From positions 35,007,743 to 35,071,742 of the forward strand of contig CM063283.1 in assembly GCA_032173965.1 (NCBI GenBank): a DNA stretch of 64,000 nt, given 5' to 3'. Shown here piece after piece: positions 49,261 to 59,700 of the stretch. The translations under genes were made by a program, and so were the position numbers. The notes beneath the pieces are model-generated. The model had not been told where the DNA came from and searched no databases. It was given only the letters and a program-made list of their open reading frames with translations. The first letter of the stretch is position 1. Every line of letters begins with the position of its first letter. Origin of the DNA: Sitta carolinensis (Eukaryota > Chordata > Aves > Passeriformes > Sittidae).

Positions 49261-52200
49261 GACCGCCTGGCAGGAGTTACGGCCGCACAGGCAGCTGGAC
49301 ACAAGACTGAAAACGGGTCTCATGAATACAACTGAATTATTATACTAAAAGTCGTAAAAGAGACCCCCTGACCAGGTACCGCTGAGCGTGTGTAAAAGTT
49401 AACTGGAGTTACAAAACTTGCATGGAAATACAAGCTAATCATAATGGAGGGGCTGCACTTGGAGAGTTACTCTGATTTTCCGTGTATAGGCAATGGTACG
49501 AAAAGTCCAGTGGGTGTGCTTGATCTGTGGAATACCACCGAACACCCAGGCTTGCACGACTCTGAAATAAATAATCAGTGTCTCTCGTGTGTGTGTTTAT
49601 TTGCTTGTCGCATACCAGGTAATAAATCCAATTTTGTGGACAACAGTGCCAGACTCTTATTAGTGGTGCCCAGTGACACGATGAGGAGTAATGGCCATAA
49701 ACTAAACCACAAGGAGTTTAGTCTCAACATGAGGAAGAACTTGCTTACATTGAGGGTGGTAGAGCATGGGAACAGGCTGCCCAGGGAGATCGTGGAGTCT
49801 CCATCTGTGGAGATATCCAAAACCTACCTGGATGCATTCTTGTGTAGCTTCTTCTAGGTAACCTTGCCTGGTCAGGGGTTGGACTGGATGATCTCCAGAA
49901 GTACCTTCCAGCCCTAACAAGTCCGTGATCCTGTGAACCCGGGAGCAAGGAAAAGTTGGAGACCTGTCCCTTCTCCTCTGGCCACGGGGAGCTGAGGATG
50001 GGTTAAAATTATTTATCTTCCTTCTGGTTGCTTTTGCAGTCCTCACTGGGGTTCATCTGCTTGTTTTCTGCTCACTGTTTCTGGGCTCTCTCTGTTAAAC
50101 TGGGACTTGTCAGAGAAGCTGGGGCCAGAGCGCAGTGGTATGCTTTGGTCCCATCTGTGGCTTCAGATGGCAGAAGCTGGTCACTGTCTGTGTGTAGCCA
50201 CACTCAGGTGTCTGATGGTAACAACAACACCCTCATATTTAGCACGAAATTGTATTCTCTGGGAAGTTTGCAAAGGAAACTTCAAAACAGACACAGGAAA
50301 ATGTCCCCTGTGGTGTACCTGTCACAGAGCTTTGTATTCTGATGTAGTGTTCTCCTTTTGTGTCTAACCAAAATTGGTTCTCCTGTGTTTTGTTCTTCTT
50401 TTCTGCTGTTGATGTTTTAGGACAGCTGGTAACTCTAATACTTGCTCTAGAAATGCTTGTAAAATTTGTGTCTTTAACTTTTTTATGTGAAACTTTTATC
50501 CCATAACAGTTAAGAGCAACCTTTCTTCAAAGTCAGCCATAGGTCCAGTTAGGCTGCTGGTATAAATTGTGGTGTCCTGTTTGTCCTTGGGCTTATCTGC
50601 TGTGGCAAAATCAGTAAGCTTAATGTTGGCGTAAGAATACTCTCCTGTCAGAATGCTGCAGGAATAGGATGGGAAGAATGGCTGCATTTACCCATCCTAA
50701 TATATCATATGTCACTTTTGATATTTAATGTACTAGATTAATCCTGTAGAATTTGCTTAACTTAGATAAGAGGCTTCAGGGACAAAACCTATTTTCATTA
50801 AATGATCTTTATTGTGACAAATATGTATGAGGGCTTTTTGCATTCACCAAATTGCTTCATCTCTCCTTCTAGGTGAAGATATTTGCCCCCAATATTGAAC
50901 AAAAAGATGTCATCAATCACCTAAAAGGAAGTCCAGCAGAAGAGAAGAGAAATGTGTTAGTTGAAAGTGCCAGGTTGGCAAGGGGAAACATTCAGGATTT
51001 GGCTGAACTGAAAGCTAGTGAATTTGATGCTGTCATTTTCCCTGGTAGGTATCACAAAACCACAGAATTTGCTGTGTTGGAAGGCCCAACAAAGATCATC
51101 AAATCCAACTCTTAAGTGAATGGCCCACACAGGGGTTGAGCTCACGACCTTGGTGTAATTAGCATCATGCTCTGACCAGCTGAGCTCATCTTTCAAAAGA
51201 AAATTATTTGTGACTTTTTAACTCAATATATTTATTGATTCATAGTTAAAATGCCAGAGTGTTCTTTTGGTATTGTTATGCATCCCACCATGCCTTCTTA
51301 CTAAAGGTTGTGAAAACTTGGCTACTTACATGTGGACAAGAACCCTGACCAGTGTACAAAAATTGGGTCAGAACTCGGTTACGTGGCATTACCTTAATTT
51401 CAGGGCCTCTGAGAATGTTGGCAGAATAGCAGGTTGCCAGATAGGTTATGTTCCGTGTCAGATGGGAGTACATTCTCTTTTAATTATGTATCCACTCAGC
51501 TGCTGATCAGGTTGTACTAAACGTGTTTATGGATTATTTTTTATTTAGAGACGATAAAATTGCATTCCAGACAGAGGTAATTGTTATCTCTTTTAGAAAT
51601 TAAGAAGCTGGAGCATCACAAGTAAATCATGACTTGCTGAAGATCTCATTCCAGAATATTCATAATACTGTTAAATATTGCCTTCATGATTGGGCCTAAG
51701 TGCTAATCTTGAAGTTTTCACATTGTTGTAAGGCCAGCAGAGGGAGTGTGTGTATAACACAGAGAAACAATTCTGCTTGCACTGTGAGTGGTTGATGTCA
51801 GGGCTGAACAGGAAGGAGCAGAGGCTCACAGATGTTTTCCACATTAATTTCATGCTGTTATAACCCAGTCTCGGGGGCTTACTGTAATAACTGTTAGAGG
51901 GAAATAAACTCTATTAAGTTTGAAAATTAAAATCTTACCTCAGAGATTTCAGATAACACTTGAAAGTGAGCAAACCAGGGAAGGAAAAATATTAAAAATG
52001 CAAAGCTTCTTGATGTTGTCTGTTGAAGTACTTGTGGAAATTTCCTTATGCGTATTGGAGAAAAGTTGATGCTGTGCACATTCCATATGGAATAACCTTA
52101 CTTTGATTATTCTGATGGTTATAAATCCAGACAAAGGAGCTGTAAAATACAATCTGCTTATACAATTAAATGAAGATTAAATGTACCTAAAGGATCGTTA

Positions 52201-54153
52201 AGACTAATTTATAGAAAGACAAATCAGCACTATTTTTAATAGGAAATTATGTTATAATCTACAAGGTTTTTTTGGTCTCAGGATACCATATGTTATTATG
52301 TTCATTTTATGTAAAATTCCCAGTGTTTTTTTAATTGTGTTAATAACTTTTTAAAGTTGAAAAGTAGTTCTAGGGAAGAAGAAAAACTCTTCTATAATTG
52401 CTTAAGCATCAAAGTAAAACTTGAGAGTTCATTACTATACAGTGTCAAATCATAGTTTGCATTAGTCCCATGAATTCCATACTTGTGCTTTTAACTAGTA
52501 TTGGTCTTCTGATCCCTCTTCCTTATTGAGGAGTGCACAATAGATGGTGCAGCTGTTCTAGTGACTAGCAAATGAATGTGAGGTTTCCTGTTTGTCTATT
52601 TGTTGCTTTTTGAAACAAGGTTAAGCTTTCTGGCCTATATATAACCTACATGGTATAAAAAAATGTGCAGTTAAACTTTTAACATTGTAAACCCTTCATT
52701 TACAGGTTACAGTGACATTGTAAGGCTTTCAGTACAGTTACTTAACAGTCCCATGGATACCAAGATTATGTCGTAAAAAAAGAGCTTCTGTTTGGTATCA
52801 AATTTAATAGCTTTTAGCAGTGCCTTAGGTTTGAGCATTTTTGGTTTTGTTCTCTTTTTTTAGGTGGTTTTGGTGTAGCAAAGAATCTGTGTTCCTGGGC
52901 TGTAGATGGCAAGAACTGTACTGTCAACGAGCACGTGAACTCCACACTCCAAGCCTTCCACAGTGCTAAAAAACCCATTGGTTTGTGCTGTATCTCACCA
53001 GTTCTGGCAGCCAGAGTCTTTCCTGGTTGTGAGGTTACGGTTGGTCAAGATAAAAATGTAGATGGAAGGTAAGAAGGAAATGGATGGAGATGATTTACAT
53101 TGGAATTAAGATTAGGAAATGTGCAAAAGTCTCTTTGGTACCAGTAAACCTGGGGGAGCTTAGTTACTTTTAAGAAAAATTAGTGACTGTTTTCACTAGA
53201 ATAATAGTAGTAGGCACAGAACTCTCAGGGCAGACAAAGTGAATCCACGAGGTCTGGTAACTTGTGATGCTGCAACGAGATGTGTACTGATCTGTGATAT
53301 CATAGAATTGTTTAGATTATAAATTCCTCTAGGATGGTCGAGTCCAGCTGTTAACTCTAGGATTTTTAATAAAAGTTTTTCTGGTCATAGTGGTTTGGGG
53401 CCACTTTAGGGGGGAGGGAGATGACAACAGGGCCTTGTAGAGATCAGTACTGCTTCAAGAACTGTCAACTCCTAATAAAACTTCTGTATTAAATTTATCA
53501 GCAGCCATAGTAAGGGATTCTGTTCAGAACAGATCGCATCTGTTCCATCCTTATTGGAAGGGGAAAATTAAAAATCAAAATCTACATATCCCAGAGGAAC
53601 ACCTTACATGGAAGTGTTGGAAAAGGTTGCAAGTTCAGTTGGCTTCTCTCAAGCTTTTAAAGATGAGTTATAGCTGCGCTTGGTATCGTCTTCCAAACTT
53701 AAGGAAAGATTGTTGAAAACTATTGTACCTTGTGACACACTGTGGTTGTGCATTTCAGACCTTGATTTCAAAGGTATTAGATCACTTGATGTGTCCATAG
53801 GGGATAGGAAAATCTGATAGTAGCAGCCTCCTTAACTCATGTGTCATCATCAGCTAAGGGGTCACATAGGTACTATTGTAGTTCTCTCATTCAAGTTACG
53901 TGTGCAGAATTTTATGGCTGTATCATTGCTTTATGTTAATTAAAGTATTTTTATTTACAGATTTCCTGATGCTGAAACGGCAACTGCTATTGCTGAGCTT
54001 GGATGTAAGCACGTTTGCAAAAATGTAAATGAATCCCACGTGGATAAAGCAAATAAAATAGTTACTACCTGTGCTTTTATGTGCAAGGCTCCTCTGCACG
54101 AAATTTTTGATGGAATTGGAACAATGGTACAAGAAGTCCTGAAGCTTGCCTGA
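48945..54153 (+). CDS. ES1/GATD3-like protein (DJ-1/PfpI superfamily), four exons, no transit peptide
   Basis: Member of the ES1/GATD3/ElbB family of class I glutamine-amidotransferase-like proteins. Bacterial ElbB has glyoxalase activity, but the role of the vertebrate members is poorly defined. Exons 48945-49052, 50873-51044, 52864-53068 and 53961-54153 join in frame to 225 residues. Family signatures are [13 protein letters not shown], then I-H-E-A-S-A, S-R-G-G-A-E, the nucleophile-elbow region P-I-G-L-C-C-I-S-P, and T-C-A-F-M-C. Human GATD3 starts with a mitochondrial leader of about 40 residues. Here a stop codon (48930-48932) lies in frame 12 bases before the ATG, so the product should be cytosolic unless another first exon exists. 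The human CLN5-ACOD1 interval has no such gene as far as I remember, so this may be a sauropsid or avian paralogue. Confidence 0.92.
49053..50872 (+). other. ES1-like intron 1
   Basis: 1.8 kb. It holds a short GTCT repeat near 49,103-49,123, a sense CR1 fragment at 49.6-49.9 kb, and unique-looking sequence. Confidence 0.75.
49625..49936 (+). mobile_element. CR1 LINE 3' fragment in ES1-like intron 1
   Basis: Shows the CR1 phrases GTGCCCAGTGACACGATGAG, CAACATGAGGAAGAACTTGC, GGGAACAGGCTGCCCAGGGA and GGGTTGGACTGGATGATCTC, ending near AGCCCTAACAAGTCCGTGAT. Confidence 0.93.
50873..51044 (+). CDS. ES1-like exon 2
   Basis: 172 bases, starting [13 protein letters not shown] and ending D-A-V-I-F-P plus a split Gly. 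The acceptor is tccttctag. The donor GTAGGT is followed at once by a SINE. Confidence 0.94.
51051..51190 (-). mobile_element. tRNA-Ile/CR1 hybrid SINE (TguSINE1-like)
   Basis: Read on the minus strand, it starts with a tRNA-Ile(AAT)-like head: an A-box AGCTCAGCTGGTCAGAGCA, an anticodon-loop region GATGCTAATTACACCAAGG, and a B-box-like GAGCTCAACCCC. It continues into a CR1-like 3' tail (GGATTTGATGATCTTTG, then CCTTCCAACACAGC, CTGTGGTTTTGTGAT). A SINE of this make-up is known from passerines. Its CR1-type 3' end touches the splice donor of ES1-like exon 2. Confidence 0.82.
51191..52863 (+). other. ES1-like intron 2, remainder after the SINE
   Basis: AT-rich, without a recognised element. It ends in a T-rich tract and acceptor tttttttag. 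Confidence 0.7.
52864..53068 (+). CDS. ES1-like exon 3 (nucleophile elbow)
   Basis: 205 bases entered in phase 1 and ending in phase 2. It reads [17 protein letters not shown], then [16 protein letters not shown], the conserved Cys region. The donor is gtaaga. Confidence 0.94.
53300..53372 (-). mobile_element. Short CR1 3' fragment, reverse orientation
   Basis: The top strand carries ATCATAGAATTGTTTAGATT and a diverged GGTCGAGTCCAGCTGTTAAC, the complement of a CR1 3' end, in ES1-like intron 3. Confidence 0.7.
53961..54153 (+). CDS. ES1-like exon 4 and stop
   Basis: The acceptor is tttatttacag. It encodes [18 protein letters not shown], then [10 protein letters not shown] and I-F-D-G-I-G-T-M-V, ending K-L-A and TGA at 54151-54153. 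Confidence 0.95.
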
Positions 54154-54226
54154 CTAGAAGTGTGCAGACTTCTCCAAGGAAATCAGTGTAGCTAAGCATA
54201 AACATTTAGCTTCCTTTGATTGAATT

Positions 54227-54232
54227 AATAAA
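54227..54232 (+). terminator. Poly(A) signal of the ES1-like gene
   Basis: AATAAA 74 bases after the stop codon, giving a very short 3'UTR. A further AATAAA near 54,737 could be an alternative. Confidence 0.7.
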
Positions 54233-54259
54233 GCAACTGCTAAACTTTGCAGCTCCTGG

Positions 54260-55330
54260 TTTGTTTGGTGTGATGGGGTGGTTTTTAACGTTTAATACAA
54301 CAGATGGTTAATGCTGTATTTAACCTATTTATTTCTCTTTTAAAATAGAAACCATATACTGAAGGTGATTTGGGGGGGGGGCCCTTCCTTTTTTTTTTTT
54401 TTTTAAAAGACTGAATGGCCAATGGGGTTTTATCACATCGTTAATGGTTTTTAGTAATTAACATTTGCTTTTAGCCAGCTGTAATTACATGTGAAGTAGC
54501 TGTAAGTGAGTCTTTTTACCTTCAGTATAGGTGACTAATTCAATTCTGATTTCTAATCTTTAGGGAAAATAATAGAACAGGTTATTGCAGTTCTTTTTTC
54601 CCCTTGCAAGTCTTTAAGCAAGTATTTCTAATGGACTTCTGAAATTTTTGCAGAGCCCCTAGGTAAACCAACTTTATGAACTAAGATCCAGCACAAATGA
54701 ATGTATCGCATGTAGAAAATACACAAGTTTTGTGCTAATAAATGAAACTATTTCATCTTTATTTAGTAAAATGAATTAGATTTATTTTGTGATTTTTTTT
54801 TTTTGCATACATTGTTTAGCGCCCTGAGGAAGACAATTTTATATGTGTTAGAGCACGTGCTTTGATCTTACAAATGTGAACAAAGGGTTGGCAGCTTCAC
54901 TTAGAAGCTCAATCTGGCAGGGCTTTGTGCTTCTGGAGGAGCAAAAAATTCCCAGAGTTCATTGTCAAGGTTCACTGTGAGTACTGAGTTGTCTCACATA
55001 AGTGCTCTGGTGCTCACAGGTCTCTGTCACTCCTGCCCAGTGTAGTGTAGCCCACATTCTGCTGGGCCTGAAGTAACCCAAACTGACATCATGTGCTCAG
55101 TGTCTCGTAGCTGGGGTGGGAATAAAACAGCAACAGAGCTGTACCACAGAGGAGCCAACAGGTGGAACTGGAAAATAATGCCGTGATGATGAGGAGTGTG
55201 GAGCTGTGCCTCATGCTCGGCACTGGTGTGATCAGGCCAGGCTTGGCCTTTGCTGCCTCAGTGCAAGAGCACTGGCTACAGTGACACCTGACACGCTGCA
55301 GAGTGAGTGCTGCCCCTCTCTACTCGTGCT
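54260..55330. other. Gap between convergent ES1-like gene and ACOD1
   Basis: Contains G10 at 54,372-54,381 followed by CCC and a T-rich run, and otherwise unremarkable sequence. I see no gene. Confidence 0.6.
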
Positions 55331-55333
55331 GTG

Positions 55334-55339
55334 TTTATT
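55334..55339 (-). terminator. Candidate poly(A) signal of ACOD1
   Basis: The top strand TTTATT reads AATAAA on the minus strand, about 490 bases after the ACOD1 stop codon. Confidence 0.45.
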
Positions 55340-55827
55340 TTAGCACAAATGTCAACGCTCAGACATATCAGGTGCCCTCTTCAAGGAAGCTGTAGAGATA
55401 AATCTACAGAAATAAATAGATAAAGGCTTTCATTCTCTGCACTTCTAACCATGATGATTTTCATGCAAACAGCCATTCTCTTCCAGAATTTGGGTTTCCT
55501 GTATAGAGTTATTTAGGAGAAGCAGAACACAGATTTTTGGCAGAAGAGCAGGGAGCTTTTGTGCTGTGCGCAAGCAGTGAGTGATCTGCCTCTAGAGGTA
55601 CAGAGAGAGCTGAAGTCAGCTGTGCCAGCAGAGGATTTCTGTTCAGCCTGGCTAAGCTGGGAACATAATCATCAAATTATTTACTTAGTCAAAACACACA
55701 ATATTGGTTCTTGTGTTACATTCTTGTGTTACAGGAGCCTTATTTAAAAGCACTTGACTCGCTAGGTAAGAGTTTGTCCTGAATTTTGCATTGTTTTGTG
55801 AAGAGCATGTAGCTGTTGCTGGAACAT

Positions 55828-56782
55828 TCAAAGGATGCGCAGCTTCTCTGGATGCGCTCTAGCTGACTGTCCTGATAGAAATGTACTTAACACAGAACAG
55901 TCCTCTACATTTTCCAGGTTGTACACGGTCTCTATAATGCCTTCCATGGCCTCTGCTGGCAGGATGCCGAGTGCATTGGATTGAAACTTTTTCTCCAAGT
56001 CTTCCTTCTTCAGAGGTTTCCTCCAGTGTCCGTAGAAGGTAGTGCAGCGGTCGCTGATCGTGCTGCCATCCCGAAGCATGACACTCACTTGGCAGTAAAG
56101 GCTGTCAAAGCTGGGGGTGTTGTCAGGAGGGTGCTCCAGCTGCGTTTTGCAGAGCAGCTCCCGCAAGGCTGGCCGGTGAACATTCTCACTGGCAAAGGAC
56201 TGGACTGACATGCTGCCATCCAGCAAAGCAGAGCATGCAACGAACTGGAAGGAGTGTCGTGCTTCATGCTCTGAGGCTGGGCTGGGTCTGTTAATGTATT
56301 TGACCTCAGGGACTTTGAGAATTATTTTCTCAATTTTATGAAGGGGAAGCAAGTTCTCACTGCTCTCCACAAGCTTCCTCCTAACAGAAGATGCTGCATC
56401 CGCCACCCAGTGTGTTGCAAGATGAGCAGGAAAGCTTTTGATGGCCACATCTTGCTGGTCCAAGAGCCAGGGGTAGGACTGCAAGGTTGGCAGAGTCTGT
56501 GGGTTGTAATCTGTATAAAAGGCACCCATTCCTGACTCGATGTCCAAGATCTGTTTGTTTCCTTGAAGGCCCTGCAAAGCTAAACAAGCTGCTTCCAGTC
56601 CATGCTTGGCAGCATTCCCAACGTGGAGGGGCTTTATTTGGGTTGCTGCATTAGCCAGTGGGGCACCTGCATAGGAGGCAGCAATAGCCAAGGCATTTTT
56701 ACATTCCAGCTGGTCAAGAGCTAGCAGTTTAGCACAAGCTGCTGCACTCCCCATTGTACCAACCACAGCCGGTGGGTGAAAC
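55828..56782 (-). CDS. ACOD1: ACOD1 exon 5 (most of the enzyme)
   Basis: 955 bases entered in phase 2: F-H-P-P-A-V-V-G-T-M-G-S. It holds H159, K207, K272 and H277 and the helical/lid domain (S-E-H-E-A-R-H-S-F-Q), with the stop at 55828-55830. Confidence 0.96.
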
Positions 56783-59700
56783 CTGAGAAAATAAAAGTAT
56801 CTTTGTTACCAGATTTCAAAAATTCACCCAAATTCACTATCTACAGAAGCTTTTCATTCATTGCCATGGAAAATGGATTGGACCATAAAGAAACATAGAT
56901 CTAGCATTCACGTGTGGGCCTAACTGAGAGTTGTCGCTTTTCCCCAGGAAAAAGTAAAACTGGAATAGTACTGCTTGCAGTAAGTCCTTCCCAGAAAGCA
57001 ACTGAAACATTAGTGCTGCTCATATTTCAAAGCAAATTTATAATCAAATAAAAAGTTACATTTGTTATTATTATTTAAATTTATATATTATTATAAATGT
57101 ATAAAAGGTCAAATTAGGGAGATGATTGCCTCATTGTGAATTGCTCAATGCTTTCAAAAAGAAATCTATTATCTAAAGAGTTAGGAGTCAAATGTATTTA
57201 TGTGTAAGAGGAGCCTTCCCTAGATTTCCAGACGAACAGCTTAGGAAATGTGAATAACTGTGCCACCTGTATTTTAACTGACATTTAATTACATATATTG
57301 ACACTGATTAAAAACCAACTCCACTCCACTTTCTACTTTAAACATTTCTAAGTACCTTTTTGGAATATTCCTGGCTTCTCTGGAGAAGTGCAGCAGCCTG
57401 CCTTGCACTTCGATTCCCACATTGAAAGCTAAGAGCAGATCAAGACCCGAGATCTTTTTCTTCTGAGGAAGGGCCTCTGAGAGTGCAATCACTGCGGGGA
57501 GCACAGCCCCGGATGGGTGTGTGGCTGGATGCCAGGTGTCATCAAAGTCCATTGAGTGCACCTAATGGAAAGAGAAGCATTGATATGTTAGAAATAAACT
57601 CTGACTTGACAAGGTCGCCTCAGTCAAATGAAACTACTGTTGCTGGTGTTGAAAAGTACCAAAGAACTAGATCTTCCTGAGATAGCAAAAATTTCAAAAG
57701 TCTTTTAAAGACCTTTACTCCCAACATGACTGTCTGAGAAGTGGCAATGCAGCAGAGAACTTGCCTCAAAGGAGAATAATTCTAATTCAACTTGTACCAG
57801 CCTGAAACTGGTGTGACAGTAATTCCTTTTTTTCTGCAGTTGGCTTTTGCTGCTTTAATTAGACTCGTATAATTAAACCAGCTGTTTTAGGTCTACGATG
57901 TGAACAGTGAATTTTCGCTTTCCCCAAATCATAATGAAATATAAACACAATGAAATTACTTCCCCGGTGCTGCAATTGATGGACTCGCACCATAAAACTG
58001 TAGCAGTTAAATACCGCTAAATGGAATTTATATCATCAGAGCTACTTCTCTGGTGCAACCACCCACAGGCAACAGACACAAGCCTGCAAATGTACAGGAG
58101 GCTTTAGCCTGAATTTTCAGCACACCAAAACAAGACCTGTCACACAAGGAACTAGACTCCCTGGAGTTGCTGGGAGTAGGAGAAAGCTACAGTCTTCATG
58201 TGGAATGAGCTGCTTGGCTCAGGAGAGTATCCCAAGCGGTGCCTTCTCTTTCCCATGCGTAGAGCCCAGCTGCTCAGGAAGATTTTAGGTGTTCCCAGCA
58301 TGGCATATGGCTGCTGATCTGGTAGCAGATGGTCCCCAACAAGTGCAGTCAGTGTCTGTATTGTACTGCTTATCAGACACACTCCTTCATCCTGCAAAGT
58401 TTTGAGAACCCCCAAAGACCTGAGAGCATCAGGGACAGCGTATTTTTTAGATAGAATAGTAACACCTCAAAAACTGAACTTTCACATCTGTTCACCCATG
58501 GCTCAACCTCAGAGCAAACTGGTAAGGTAGTCAGGCTCCCCAGCAGGCAGATTTTGCCCTGTAATACTGTGATTATGCATTTTTGAGGACTGTTTCTCAA
58601 CAGATAGAAGAAAATGCAGTGTCTGCCTTGAAAAATTTTGACGACATCTGGGAAGATGCCCTGCAGTGCAGGATAAGGAAAGTTGAGGCCAATACCCTGT
58701 AAGCTGTGTTTCTGGTGTCTTCAGTAAGTGCTTAAATTGACCTGTGACCAAGATGTAAACTGAAGTGATCATATATATGCTAACAGTCAGGTCTGTATAT
58801 CATAAGGTCTGCTAGGAGCTGAGAGGTACCAGAGCTCATTCCAAGGAAATTTTCTCTACACTGGAAATGAGCTGTTAAATTGGACCTCTGATATTGTTGT
58901 CACACTAATTTAAAGGCTTAATATTACTATTTCCTTGGTTGGTCACCTTCACTGCTTTTGCATAATTGCCAAATTTGTCTACCCCATCTCTTGTGCATCT
59001 TTAAATTTCAAATGGTTTTAGCCTCAATCTGAATTTAGACAAATGTCTGGGGAGTCAGTTATTGCTTTGATGACAAAGAGTGTGTCCAAAATATATCACT
59101 GTCTTTTGGAAACTGCATAACTGAAGATTAAGTTGCCTTGTGATATTATATGTGTATGTATCTATATGTGCATCTGTATTTTTCTGCAACTGTACTTTGC
59201 CAGCTGGCATGAAATTCAGATCCCAGTGAAAGGAGCTAGAGCTAGAAGGAGCCTTTTAAGCAGCTACAGCAAGGTTGTAGCCTTGCTACAAGGTTACCAG
59301 GTTGTAATCTGTAGAGTTCTGACATTTGACAACAGGTCACACATTAAATGTAAGGGATGCTGTTGAGTCGGATCATACATATATTATACCTTAAACTCAA
59401 TCTCACTGGAAGGAAGTTGAAGCACATTAGAATAGTCTAGGAAAGTTTTGTAGCAGGCTTCAGAATAAGCTAAGATTTTTTTTTGACATTCTGTTCTCTA
59501 TAGAGCAAGAATGGCATCAATTTATATGATTTCAGAGCAAATAAAAGAGCATCCCTTACAGCCACTCCATTCACAAAAGCTGCATACAGAGGAGGCAGTC
59601 GGAAATCCAAGTGGCCCCAGATGGTACTGGATAAATCTGAGCTGTAGATCTGAAACAAATTGACATAAATTAATTCAAAGTCCTGAACTTAAGGATAAAT

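Noticed and set aside
51100..51190. tRNA-Ile gene on the minus strand
   Set aside because: The tRNA-like head has a degraded B box and lacks a foldable acceptor 3' half. It runs into a CR1 tail, so it is a SINE and not a tRNA gene.
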